From the IMG/VR virus record IMGVR_UViG_3300036830_000171, positions 1-43,517 of that record: 43,517 bases of DNA; one strand, written 5' to 3'. The notes under the pieces were generated by a model, which saw only the letters and a list, made by a program, of their open reading frames with translations, made no database searches and was not told the DNA's origin. Source of the DNA: a virus. Made by a program: the position numbers and the translations under genes. Positions 16,354 to 24,473 of the stretch are shown piece by piece (positions within the stretch are counted from its first letter, which is position 1; every line of letters begins with the position of its first letter).

Positions 16354-17504
16354 TTCTTCGCCTTGCCGCAGCCGCAACCGCCCTTTTTAAGTGTTGATTT
16401 CAATTCGGCAAGTTTCGCCCGTTGCTCCTCGACGGTAGGCTTTTTGACGTTTGCTGCCGCTCTGTCCTTATGCCTCTTTAGAAGTCTTTCGCTAACGCTG
16501 ATAGGTTTGTCTGGCATCATTGTGAATTCCCTCGCTTCTTCTATGGTGTCTGCTTTAACGTGGTATATAGGCCCATTGCAAACACGTTTTGCGATTGCTT
16601 CCGAGGCCGAGGGGTGCCACATAACCAAAATGGCATTTTCCATTGACGCTACTTCCCATTGCAGTTCATGGACCCATTTGCGGAGTCTCGTTGTCGGGTC
16701 CGGCTGGCCGAATGCGTCGATTAGGCCCTTGTCTATGCCCGTGTTTGCGTCCCGATCAAAGCCGATATGCCAGCCCTCGGAAAACATCCCCTCGGCAACG
16801 TGCCGAGGCCCTTGGAAAATAATCATCGGGGCTTTCGGGTCCGGTGGGTCGAAACACTTGCGGGGATTGACCCGGCCGTTAATATCGCTCTTGCTTTGGT
16901 CTTGACAGATCAAAAACGGGCTAGGTGCATAGATGTTAAACCGGCTTTGGATACCCTCAATCTTCCTATCTTTGGCCCCGCCCATTAGCCAATCGCAATG
17001 GTAAACGGCCTCGGGCTTAGTCCAATGGCGGTATAGCTCTCGCATGTACCGGCCTTTGACCGAAAACGCATGGGTACGCTGCACGTTCAAGCAACGGCGG
17101 ACCCCCGGCTTGATTAGCTTCGATCCTGCCCCGTAGTTAATGGGTTGTCCGCCCAACATGAAACCGTCAAAGTCTGGCGGAACGGCTTCAAGAAACTGCT
17201 TTACTCCCTCGGCAAAGTTAGGCCGGAAAACGGCATCATCCTCAAGGCAAAGCAAGTGGTTCACCCCGTCCATTAAGGCCATTTCAAGGACACGTTGCCA
17301 AGAGCGTAGGCAGCCGTAGGCGCCGCCCCCGCTCTGAAAACCGTCCGGCACTCCCACTTTGTTCCCATCGACGGCGGCAAAGACCTCTGGCGTGCGGAAA
17401 GGCCATTGGGCCTTTTCTAGTTCTTGCCAAAAGGTAGCAAGCCTATCGGGGCGGCGGGCAAGGTTAAGGACAACGATTCTGTCAAAGGTAGATTCGAGCG
17501 GCAT
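16350..17504 (-). CDS. Glycosyltransferase family 25-like protein
   Basis: 384 residues. [18 protein letters not shown] at the N-terminus, [14 protein letters not shown] (60-74) and [10 protein letters not shown] (84-93, the metal-binding DD) are the GT25 signature, found in LPS galactosyltransferases. Residues 265-320 may be a second small domain ([18 protein letters not shown]). The C-terminus is basic with GGCGCG. First gene of the cassette. It starts 4 nt from a TATGTA box shared with the divergent gene at 17520. Likely role: decorating virion proteins or host surface glycan. Confidence 0.75.
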   Translation of the reverse strand: MPLESTFDRIVVLNLARRPDRLATFWQELEKAQWPFRTPEVFAAVDGNKVGVPDGFQSGGGAYGCLRSWQRVLEMALMDGVNHLLCLEDDAVFRPNFAEGVKQFLEAVPPDFDGFMLGGQPINYGAGSKLIKPGVRRCLNVQRTHAFSVKGRYMRELYRHWTKPEAVYHCDWLMGGAKDRKIEGIQSRFNIYAPSPFLICQDQSKSDINGRVNPRKCFDPPDPKAPMIIFQGPRHVAEGMFSEGWHIGFDRDANTGIDKGLIDAFGQPDPTTRLRKWVHELQWEVASMENAILVMWHPSASEAIAKRVCNGPIYHVKADTIEEAREFTMMPDKPISVSERLLKRHKDRAAANVKKPTVEEQRAKLAELKSTLKKGGCGCGKAKK

Positions 17505-17508
17505 ACGC

Positions 17509-17514
17509 TACATA
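17509..17514. promoter_or_regulatory. Single TACATA/TATGTA box serving two divergent starts
   Basis: TACATA is 5 nt before GTG 17520 on the plus strand. Its complement TATGTA is 4 nt before ATG 17504 on the minus strand. One near-symmetrical hexamer can therefore act as the start-proximal box for both genes, which are only 15 nt apart. Confidence 0.5.
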
Positions 17515-17519
17515 TCCAT

Positions 17520-19907
17520 GTGCCAAATCAGATTACTTATGGCGGCATTCCGGTCAATCTGGATACCCCGGCCTTAACAGAGTTCTTAGGCAAGTATTTG
17601 CCCCTGGAAGATACCGTAATCACCCTCGGCGAGCGGGTTTATCCGGGTCCACGGCTATTATCGCTCACCAGACCTCTGCACAACGTTGACCGGCCTCGCC
17701 TCAAGATCGGTCAGTTTTGGTATCCGGTCGGAATGAGCCGATGGTCTGAATGCCATCTAATCTTGACGGATGACAATTACAGCCAAATCCTCGGCCTCGC
17801 CTTTGACAACCAGGGCGACCCTTTGCCCAACGCTTTGACCCTCGATCAAAACGGGGTCCAAGTCACTACGCAATTGTTCGTTTTGGAGATTCGGCCGATT
17901 AGCCGTATCGGGACTCAACCGGCTTGCTACCTAATGACGTTGGTAGACGAACGGTATTTCTTTCAGTTCAGCTTTGCGTCATTTGTAATTTCCGATTCCA
18001 CAAAATGGACGGACTTAATCAAGGACGTTGCCAGCGCCCTTAACATCACCTACACGCACGACAGCATACCAGCGGCTTACCTAAAGCCAGAACCGGAATC
18101 GGACCTCAAATCGCATTACGAGAATGCCGCTTTGCTGGCGGACGGGCTGGCGGGCAATGTGGGAATGCGGTGGGTTCGGAATCTTGATGGAACCTACAAA
18201 CTAATGTCCGTGGCCACGGCCCAGGAAATCGTAGCGGCTAACATGCCTTCCGTTTGGGAAGCGGGTGGCGATGCGTTGCAAGATAGCGTTTTGCTCAATG
18301 CCCAATTGCCGCAACGGGTCCATGTGTCTTTTCTCAAGTTTGCCAATGGGGCCTATGTCAATCCTGATACGGACCATTTGCCATACCCGAAAAACACTGG
18401 CGATGAATACGGCGTTTCGATTCTGCTAGACACCGTGCCGGGCTTTGAAGACTTTGAGGGTTTCACGGGGTCCAAGAGTTTCCACGATACCGCTAAAGCG
18501 ATTTATAGCGACCTCGATAGCCCGCCGACGAACGCAAGCACACTCCGGGCTTTGGCCGTGCAAATCGCCACGGACTATTACGGTTGGGCGAATGATGATT
18601 TAGACCAAAGCTTCCCATTGTTGGCGTGGCCGACGATGGAGGGGAATCACGATGTTAGCTGGCAATGGGACCAAAATGTAATCCTAACTCGTGTCCAATC
18701 CTTCCCCATCAATTACGGCGTGGAAGAGTTGTTGCATTCGGCTGGCGAAGACCCAATTACTACGGGCTGTTGTCCGATTGTTGCGGTTATCACGGGGGGC
18801 AATCCTAGCGACGGTTGGGATTGGTGCGCAGCGGAGTTAAACGGAAGTTGCGGCTATACCGAAACGCACAATTGCGGCCATTCGGCTTGCAATCTGTACG
18901 GCGGATTGGTTGCCATAGGCCAGCTAGTCCAGCTTTTCCCCTATTACTCTGGCGGATTGCCGGGCTATTACTTCGCCTTTTGCTGCCCGATTGAGGAACC
19001 GTCTAGCTCCTCATCGACCTCGGAATCCTCGGAATCGTCTTCCTCTAGCTCGGAATCTGAATCTAGCTCGTCTACCTCGGAATCTGGCTCGCATCCGTCA
19101 ACGTGTCCGCCATGCTCAAACCCGTGCGAACCGGGCGGTACAGCGTGCGATTGCTGTTGCTGCCCAGGCGGTAGTACCGGCGCTTGGCAATTCAACATCC
19201 GCACAACGGGCGTTGATTGCATGGATGGGGGTTATCTCCTCTGCTACCAGGGCGGGTGCGGGTGGTCCGGTTGTGGTACTGGCGGCGCCACGGCAGCATT
19301 AGGCTATGACCATGATTTGGGTCAATGGATTCTGACGATTACTTACGGCGATGCCACGCTTACTTATGCCCTCGATAGCGATTGCGATTGCGGGTCTAGC
19401 TCGTCGTCGTCAAGTTCCTCGGAATCGAATAGCTCGGAGTCAAGTAGCTCGTCGGTCGAAGCCCATTGGTATTGCCTTGAGCCGCCTTCTAGTTCGTCGT
19501 CGTCGTCAAGTAGTTCGGCTGCGCCACCTTCGCCAGTGACGTTTGAGTGTTGCGGTACTGAGGTAACGGTAGCTTCGGGACAACTCAAAGCTACATGCAC
19601 GGCAAGCGGCGGTTGCGGCTGCATTAACGGTGCGTCGTGCATAATGACGTGGGACGGTTCTACGTGGAATGGCGTAATCAATGCGTGCGGCGCTAGCTTT
19701 GGCTTGCAAATGATATTGACGGGTGGAACGTCGTTTTGCTTCGAGCTTAACATTTTGTGCAATGGTAGCTCTATCGGCGGTTCATCATCGTTGGTTAGTC
19801 CAGTGTCTTGCAACCCGCTTGACATTGTATTTACCGAGCAAGGAATGGAGGAATGCGGGAGTTGCGGGGCGCTTAGTTTGTATACGATTACGGTAACAGA
19901 GGTGTAA
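17520..19907 (+). CDS. Large virion protein with Ser linkers and Cys-rich modules
   Basis: 795 residues from GTG 17520 (the frame extends upstream into the antisense glycosyltransferase, so the box-linked GTG is preferred). Residues 1 to about 440 look like a tail hub or distal tail protein (beta-rich, VNLDTPALTEFLG, ILGLAFDNQGDPLPNALT). Then come Ser/Glu runs at 19000-19090, 19393-19460 and 19485-19520 separating small Cys-rich, Gly-rich beta modules (CPPCSNPCEPGGTACDCCCCPGG; TFECCGTEVTVASGQLKATC). Ser/Glu runs of this kind are common in planctomycete proteins. The modules probably project from the virion. Confidence 0.65.
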   Translation: MPNQITYGGIPVNLDTPALTEFLGKYLPLEDTVITLGERVYPGPRLLSLTRPLHNVDRPRLKIGQFWYPVGMSRWSECHLILTDDNYSQILGLAFDNQGDPLPNALTLDQNGVQVTTQLFVLEIRPISRIGTQPACYLMTLVDERYFFQFSFASFVISDSTKWTDLIKDVASALNITYTHDSIPAAYLKPEPESDLKSHYENAALLADGLAGNVGMRWVRNLDGTYKLMSVATAQEIVAANMPSVWEAGGDALQDSVLLNAQLPQRVHVSFLKFANGAYVNPDTDHLPYPKNTGDEYGVSILLDTVPGFEDFEGFTGSKSFHDTAKAIYSDLDSPPTNASTLRALAVQIATDYYGWANDDLDQSFPLLAWPTMEGNHDVSWQWDQNVILTRVQSFPINYGVEELLHSAGEDPITTGCCPIVAVITGGNPSDGWDWCAAELNGSCGYTETHNCGHSACNLYGGLVAIGQLVQLFPYYSGGLPGYYFAFCCPIEEPSSSSSTSESSESSSSSSESESSSSTSESGSHPSTCPPCSNPCEPGGTACDCCCCPGGSTGAWQFNIRTTGVDCMDGGYLLCYQGGCGWSGCGTGGATAALGYDHDLGQWILTITYGDATLTYALDSDCDCGSSSSSSSSSESNSSESSSSSVEAHWYCLEPPSSSSSSSSSSAAPPSPVTFECCGTEVTVASGQLKATCTASGGCGCINGASCIMTWDGSTWNGVINACGASFGLQMILTGGTSFCFELNILCNGSSIGGSSSLVSPVSCNPLDIVFTEQGMEECGSCGALSLYTITVTEV

Positions 19908-20435
19908 ATGTGGGATTGTAAAGCGTTGAACTTTATGGGTCTGGTGTCGTCGGCTAATGTACCGAATCCGCCTACTGACGTGGAGATAAGCCCCTCTGGC
20001 GGTATCGGTGGTTGCGCCTGCATCCCGTGTCCGCATTGCCCGCATATAACGGACACGCTTAACGTTAATATATCGGTGATTAGCGGGGAATGCCCGTGCT
20101 TGGACGGGGCCAGTTTTACGATTGGCAATCCGTCCATGCACATTATTGTTGAGTGTTTAGACCTCTGGGAAGGGACTTACGATTGTGGCGGGGGCAATCT
20201 CATCGTAATTGATATGGTTTGCGGCAACCCTTCGGAGCTAATTATCTTTTGCGGTTTCGGGGGCTGGCCGAACGGCGGCGACATTGAACTGATTTCGGGG
20301 AATGGTGACGACACCCAAGCAGTTCCTAATTGCGACGGCGGTTTTAGCTGCACTTGGAATATGACGATTGAAGACGGCTCGACCCCATGCCGTTGCGGTG
20401 GGGCGAAATTGCAAATAACAGTAACTAACGGGTAA
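19908..20435 (+). CDS. Cys-rich module protein
   Basis: 175 residues, about 17 Cys. The ATG follows the upstream TAA directly, with GAGGTG as ribosome site, so it is coupled to the 795-residue gene. CACIPCPHCPH, then VISGECPCLDGASF, LWEGTYDCGG and a final KLQITVTNG repeat the plan of the C-terminal modules of the neighbour. It looks like a detached module of the same fibre. Disulphide or metal links outside the cell are possible but unproven. Confidence 0.6.
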   Translation: MWDCKALNFMGLVSSANVPNPPTDVEISPSGGIGGCACIPCPHCPHITDTLNVNISVISGECPCLDGASFTIGNPSMHIIVECLDLWEGTYDCGGGNLIVIDMVCGNPSELIIFCGFGGWPNGGDIELISGNGDDTQAVPNCDGGFSCTWNMTIEDGSTPCRCGGAKLQITVTNG

Positions 20436-20443
20436 GGTGGTAT

Positions 20444-20731
20444 ATGGCATGTTTTCTTTTGACGGCTGCGGAATTAGCTTCGATGCTGGCCGAGGGTTGG
20501 ACCCAGGTAGGCGGGCCGTTTGCCTCGGAATCGACGTGCGTGGCGAATTGTACGTTTTCGTCATGTGACGGCGGCGGGGTCGATCACGGTTGCGGCCAGC
20601 AAGGTTGGCTAATGGGCGATGATGGGATTTGGGCATGGGACGGCGAAATCTCATGCACTTGCGGCACCCCGAATTATCCGACGTTCGGCAGCCCTCCGGG
20701 CGACCATACCACTACTTATTGCTGCCCGTAG
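20444..20731 (+). CDS. Small Cys-rich protein
   Basis: 95 residues with 10 Cys, GGTGG ribosome site, last gene of the plus-strand tail operon before a terminator. It starts with a short amphipathic helix (TAAELASMLAEGWTQVGGPF) followed by CVANCTFSSC and Gly-rich sequence ending CCP. No known family. Co-occurrence with the two preceding Cys-rich genes suggests a shared structure. Confidence 0.55.
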   Translation: MACFLLTAAELASMLAEGWTQVGGPFASESTCVANCTFSSCDGGGVDHGCGQQGWLMGDDGIWAWDGEISCTCGTPNYPTFGSPPGDHTTTYCCP

Positions 20732-20741
20732 CGCAACAAAA

Positions 20742-20762
20742 AACCCCGCTTCATGCGGGGTT
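20742..20762. terminator. Bidirectional terminator
   Basis: AACCCCGC (20742-20749) and GCGGGGTT (20755-20762) with a 5-nt loop, preceded by an A run that serves as the T run for the minus strand. It ends the tail operon and the opposing gene at 20780. Confidence 0.8.
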
Positions 20763-20779
20763 GATTGGGCAAGGGTTAT

Positions 20780-21376
20780 TCAATTGACCTTACAGCGGCG
20801 CAGCCAGACTTTCCCGCCGCTATCTCCGTCGCAATATCCCTCGACCGTAATTAGATCGCCTACGGCTGGCGTTAGCTCGTCCGAACACTCGCAATGGGTG
20901 TTGCTGTCAATTACGACGAATAACGTCCCCTGATGCTCTCTGGACAGGTTAGTAATACGGCCTCGGATCGTTACCTTGCGACCGATCAGGCCGTTTGCCT
21001 TGCTGCTAATCTCGTCGGCGGTGTATGGGGGAATCTCTTCGATTGCCTCATCTGAAATCCACCATTCCTCAGCGTTGGGCAAACGGATCAAGGCCCGATC
21101 TTCCCGCCGCTCGACCACGGTTACTTCCTTCGGGGCGAGCGGAAAGACCTCTCCTTCCTTGAGCCATTCCCGGAACCGCTCGTAAGACTCGTCACTCGGC
21201 AGCTTCCGGTGTGCCATGTACTTGGACAGGGCCTCGGGGGTTTTGGCGCCCATTGTGGCCTTGATGCGGACGGTTTCCCCCGGCGTCCGCACGGCCTCGG
21301 GCCAGGAGCAGGTAAACCAGATGACGACGGCGGCGGTGGCCACGGCGACGACGATAGCAGCGGCGACACTTTTCAT
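20780..21376 (-). CDS. Membrane-anchored OB-fold-like protein
   Basis: 198 residues. It has an N-terminal hydrophobic segment (about 3-24) typical of a membrane anchor or uncleaved signal. Residues about 130-198 (LIGRKVTIRGRITNL...LFVVIDSN...VGDLITVEGYCDG) fit the tRNA_anti-like/OB fold found in small secreted or lipid-anchored bacterial proteins. It lies downstream of the CRISPR array on the same strand and may be co-transcribed. A surface-exposed phage protein in a lysogeny region could serve in superinfection exclusion. That is conjecture. Start ATG has an AGGAA site. Confidence 0.6.
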   Translation of the reverse strand: MKSVAAAIVVAVATAAVVIWFTCSWPEAVRTPGETVRIKATMGAKTPEALSKYMAHRKLPSDESYERFREWLKEGEVFPLAPKEVTVVERREDRALIRLPNAEEWWISDEAIEEIPPYTADEISSKANGLIGRKVTIRGRITNLSREHQGTLFVVIDSNTHCECSDELTPAVGDLITVEGYCDGDSGGKVWLRRCKVN

Positions 21377-21443
21377 GGTGCGATTCCTCGGAGATGTGGC
21401 ATTGACCGGCCGAGAGGGGACCGGGCGAGAGAATTGTCCGAAG

Positions 21444-21461
21444 GGTTGTACATGTACAACC
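21444..21461. promoter_or_regulatory. 18-bp perfect palindrome, candidate operator
   Basis: GGTTGTACATGTACAACC is a perfect palindrome. A related TGTACA follows 4 nt later, and the 14-bp palindrome CAGCTGCGCAGCTG lies at 21480-21493. They sit in the 169-bp gap between the membrane protein start and the CRISPR array, where a promoter and repressor site would be expected. Confidence 0.45.
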
Positions 21462-21545
21462 AGCTGTACAAACGCAAGTCAGCTGCGCAGCTGGACATGG
21501 GATGAAAGAAATACCGGGGGAAAGGTGGTGGAATGCTGGGCGACA

Positions 21546-21953
21546 GGGCCAGACTCTTGAGCCGCTGGCAAGGCGTTGCGGGTATGCCTCTCTCTTGTTG
21601 GCACCAACTCTATGGGCCAGACTCTTGAGCCGCTGGCAAGGCGTGGCGGGTGAACAAAGTGGCAATGTAGTAAGCGATATGGCTGGGCCAGACTCTTGAG
21701 CCGCTGGCAAGGCGTGGCGGGGATGTACCGCTCAAAAGCGCCATACAACCTGCTATGGGGCCAGACTCTTGAGCCGCTGGCAAGGCGTTGCGGGTGGAAT
21801 AGTTTGAGTAGCGTTTCTTCATACGTTTTGGGCCAGACTCTTGAGCCGCTGGCAAGGCGTTGCGGGGGCCGGTGCCCAGCGTAAGTATGAGCTATTGGGG
21901 CCAGACTCTTGAGCCGGGGCCAGACTCTTTAGCCGCTGGCAAGGCGTTTGACC
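21546..21953 (-). CRISPR. Mini CRISPR array, five spacers
   Basis: Five 37-nt repeats begin at 21546, 21614, 21685, 21758 and 21830. On the plus strand each opens with GGGCCAGACTCTTGAG, then CCGCTGGCAAGGCG, then TTGCGGG or TGGCGGG. Spacers are 31, 34, 36, 35 and 31 nt, all different. A cut-short repeat (21898-21916) and a repeat with an altered end (21917-21953) close the array 3 bp from the effector stop codon. GCCAG and CTGGC pair as a hairpin. On the minus strand this hairpin lies at the repeat 3' end next to the spacer, as in type V crRNAs, and effector transcription would run into the array. The decayed repeat at the effector end would instead suit plus-strand reading, so orientation is open. 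No cas1/cas2. Confidence 0.85.
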
Positions 21954-21955
21954 CA

Positions 21956-23803
21956 TCACTTACAAAGGTTTTCAGCGGCGTTAGAGTCAATGTCCCAACG
22001 GGCGCCACAACCTTCACAAGTGTGGAATTGATCTCGGCCACGCTTGCAAATCACCCCACAAGCGGCACAAGTGTTTGTAATGTCCTTTGCCGAATACTGG
22101 ACCACATTAGGACCGAATATCTTAACTAGCGTTTCGTCCAGGTGGCCGGGGCTGGCGGTGCGCCGATAGTGAATCTTCCCCTTGTCCTTCGGTTCCTCGG
22201 GTTCCGGGTCCGTCCCCAGCCCCGCCCAATCCACTTCACAAATCCGTAGCGCCTGATACTTCCTGTAAAGGAATAGGGCAAACTTGCGGTACAAGTCCTT
22301 GCGCCAATCGCCCATCTTTTCCCTTTGATTGCTCTCCCATTCGTACAAATGCCGTTCACGCTTCGCCCACGCTTCAAGCCGTTGGAAAATTATTTCGTCC
22401 CCGGCAAAGCGATTTGCGGACCAATACCGATGGACCCCGGATAGCTTCCCCTTGCTCTTCCAGTGGCCGAGGTTTGCAAGCTTCTCCCTCAACTCATCGG
22501 GACAAGCGTTAGCCGTCAACCACTGGCCTAGCTCGGCCCGGATCGAGTCAAAGCCGGGGATATTGGCAAAGCCATTGACGGGCTTGTCCAAATCCCTAAC
22601 GCTTCTCAACTCCTCACAAATCTTAAAGCCCTCTACTTGGCGCTCGGGGAATACCAATTGCCAGCCGTCAACGGTCTTTTGGACGTATTGCGTTAGCTCG
22701 GCGGGTATCGTGGCGTGTCCGGTTGGCCCGTTTGCATCCCGCCAGTATGCAACCCGAAGCCCGTCCGGGTTGCCTTCAATGTCGTAGAGACGGCGATAGC
22801 CGAGGTTAATGCCGACGTAGGGGGCGATATAGGGGGGATTTCTCTTAACTGGCATATCCGCTTTGAAAGTGAACTGTAACGACCAGCGCCAGTTAATCCC
22901 CTCTCTCCGGCTGGAGAGGGTAAGCCACGTTACCTTAGCGTCAACGGGTATCGGTCTGTGCATGAGGAACGGGATTTTGACCCGTGTTCCCGCCCGGTCA
23001 ACCCTCATGTCGGCCACAAGATGTTTACGGCCCGTGGTGGCGTTCAAATGCCGTTGGAATTCCTTCGGATCGGCTGGGAAGGGGCCGAGGACGGGCTTTC
23101 CGTCGTGCGTTGTAATTTCCAAATCGCTACACTGGCCGAGCAGAATTTCGCCCCAGGTCTTTGCGCTGGCCCCCTGGAAGTGCAAGCGTAGGCTGTTCCA
23201 TCGGCGGGAATTGGGCGGGGGGCCGTTGGTCTTCACGGACTCGTCGATAGCCTGATACGTGCCGAAAAACAGCCCGGACTTTGCCCGAAGCCCTTTCCCC
23301 TTGCGCCCTTCGCCCTTCGAGTTAATCGCCAGCGCCCAGGACTTGTTAATCTTGGTGCGGAATGCGTCCCAAATCGGGTTAGGGGGAGTAATCACGTTGC
23401 CTTGCTTGTCCCGCTGACCGTTCAAGGCAATCGTCGTTTGCTTGATCTTGTCGTAAATGGGCTTTAGCTTCGCCCGGACCACGGCCTTAGCGGCTTTGAG
23501 GCCAGCGGCTTCATCCGTGCCCCGTTTGCGTTTCAGGGAGTTGACCCGCCGAATATCGTCGTCCAGCTTGTCCCGCTCTTGTTCGAGCGTGTCCCGCTCG
23601 GCCTTGAGGGCGGCAAGATCGGGGAAGAGACGGCTTTGGCCCCGCTCTAGGACGAGGCGCCGCTTTAGCTCCAGCCCCACCAGGGCGGACTTATAGGCAC
23701 GGGCCTTGCGTAGCTCGGTGACGACGGGGGCCAGCGTGTAGGGGTTTAGGCACACTACGCCATATTTGTAGACGAGAATTGAACTTACGGTAGAATTATC
23801 CAC
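21956..23803 (-). CDS. Cas12/TnpB-like effector, probably nuclease-dead
   Basis: 615 residues from GTG 23803 (GGAG 14 nt upstream). N-terminal basic and helical, with a predicted coiled coil at about 70-95. The C-terminal half has RuvC order: VGINLGYRR (Asn333 where the first catalytic Asp stands in GIDLG), ICEVDWAGLG (Glu523), a four-Cys zinc finger (C579, C582, C596, C599) and DIDSNAAENL (Asp606). This is the Cas12/TnpB family. The size fits small type V effectors such as Cas12m. Loss of the first Asp predicts no DNA cleavage, as known for Cas12k, Cas12m and TldR proteins, which bind targets only. It directly adjoins a CRISPR array. Exact subtype is unresolved. Confidence 0.85.
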   Translation of the reverse strand: MDNSTVSSILVYKYGVVCLNPYTLAPVVTELRKARAYKSALVGLELKRRLVLERGQSRLFPDLAALKAERDTLEQERDKLDDDIRRVNSLKRKRGTDEAAGLKAAKAVVRAKLKPIYDKIKQTTIALNGQRDKQGNVITPPNPIWDAFRTKINKSWALAINSKGEGRKGKGLRAKSGLFFGTYQAIDESVKTNGPPPNSRRWNSLRLHFQGASAKTWGEILLGQCSDLEITTHDGKPVLGPFPADPKEFQRHLNATTGRKHLVADMRVDRAGTRVKIPFLMHRPIPVDAKVTWLTLSSRREGINWRWSLQFTFKADMPVKRNPPYIAPYVGINLGYRRLYDIEGNPDGLRVAYWRDANGPTGHATIPAELTQYVQKTVDGWQLVFPERQVEGFKICEELRSVRDLDKPVNGFANIPGFDSIRAELGQWLTANACPDELREKLANLGHWKSKGKLSGVHRYWSANRFAGDEIIFQRLEAWAKRERHLYEWESNQREKMGDWRKDLYRKFALFLYRKYQALRICEVDWAGLGTDPEPEEPKDKGKIHYRRTASPGHLDETLVKIFGPNVVQYSAKDITNTCAACGVICKRGRDQFHTCEGCGARWDIDSNAAENLCK

Positions 23804-23835
23804 GGTGTTAGCTCCAATTTATTATTTTCCAAAAG

Positions 23836-24025
23836 GGCCAGACTTCGGGCCGCTGGCAGGGCATCGCACTACTACGAACGGGCCTCGGGGAAAAAGGTTC
23901 ACCGCTTTTTCCGGTAGGCCGCATGGGCCAGACTTCGGGCCGCTGGCAGGGCCTAGAACATTAACCTAAAGGTCGGGCCAGACCACCGACTGTACGGGGG
24001 CCAAACTCAAAGCGGCTGGCAACGC
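23836..24025 (+). repeat. Dispersed CRISPR-like hairpin repeats upstream of effector
   Basis: Identical 28-nt copies at 23836-23863 and 23925-23952 (GGGCCAGACTTCGGG then CCGCTGGCAGGGC), a half copy GGGCCAGAC at 23975, and another full form at 23998-24025. All keep the GCCAG/CTGGC or GCCAA/CTGGC stem of the array repeat with a changed loop. The first lies in the effector mRNA leader. Together with the array they bracket the effector gene on both sides. Confidence 0.8.
23869..23902 (-). promoter_or_regulatory. Shared upstream element of the effector gene
   Basis: This stretch (plus strand: TACGAAC, then GGCCTCGG, then AGGTTCAC) recurs at 30673-30710 upstream of a minus-strand 93-aa gene. Here it lies 66 nt upstream of the effector GTG, between two identical hairpin repeats. 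Conservation in two unrelated leaders suggests a common promoter or operator. Confidence 0.5.
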
Positions 24026-24391
24026 TTAGCGATTCCACGGCTTGAAACCGATCTCCTCGGCGAGCGCATCGACCGCCTTGCGGCTTGCCTCGATCTCGTC
24101 TAGCTTTAGCTGCGCATCAATTGCGTCTCTCAAGGCTACTAGCTCCTCACGGGTCAACCCGTTAAACGACGTTTGGACTACCGCTTTGCTGTCGTCCCGA
24201 CTGTCCAGGTTTTGCCGGGCCTCTAGCCGATAGCTCCCCTCGTATTGTCCTTTAGCGACTTCGGAATAGTTGCTCGTGTCGAGCCTCGCAACGCTGAAAG
24301 CAATATCTCCGCAAAACTCCCCTGCACAACCTCGGCGGAAAATATCCAAATGGCGGTTGCCATGCCCATAGCTTGCCGTGATGTAGCGCAT
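24026..24391 (-). CDS. Hypothetical protein in a repeat-flanked cassette
   Basis: 121 residues from ATG 24391. A longer start at 24433 is possible. The N-terminus (RYITASYGHGNRHLDIFRR) and centre (GSYRLEARQNLDSRD) suggest a beta-rich domain, and the C-terminal 50 residues form a helix (LTREELVALRDAIDAQLKLDEIEASRKAVDALAEEIG). No family is recognised. Both ends are bordered by an identical 34-nt direct repeat (23994-24027 and 24440-24473) carrying the CRISPR-like hairpin, and its stop codon lies inside one copy. It may be transcribed with the downstream effector, so it is a candidate partner. Confidence 0.6.
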   Translation of the reverse strand: MRYITASYGHGNRHLDIFRRGCAGEFCGDIAFSVARLDTSNYSEVAKGQYEGSYRLEARQNLDSRDDSKAVVQTSFNGLTREELVALRDAIDAQLKLDEIEASRKAVDALAEEIGFKPWNR

Positions 24392-24439
24392 AGTTTCACT
24401 TTCACTTTTTGAAAAACCGGGGCCTAGACACAATCGGCG

Positions 24440-24473
24440 ACGGGGGCCAAACTCAAAGCGGCTGGCAACGCTT
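24440..24473 (+). repeat. CRISPR-like hairpin repeat, right copy of identical pair
   Basis: Identical to 23994-24027. The core is GGGCCAAACTCAAAG then CGGCTGGCAACGC. It stands immediately upstream of the 24026-24391 gene start on the minus strand, giving a gene held between direct repeats. Confidence 0.8.

Noticed and set aside
17424-17519. Upstream start of the 795-residue tail gene
   Set aside because: It would overlap the antisense glycosyltransferase start and the divergent box. GTG 17520 has the standard box spacing.
21192-21855. Minus- and plus-strand frames across the CRISPR array
   Set aside because: They translate the repeat over and over and lack ribosome sites. The spacers differ and show no coding pattern.
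21956-23803. Plain TnpB transposon gene (IS605-type)
   Set aside because: No tnpA, no transposon end structures seen, and the gene adjoins a real multi-spacer array. A TnpB origin in evolution remains likely.
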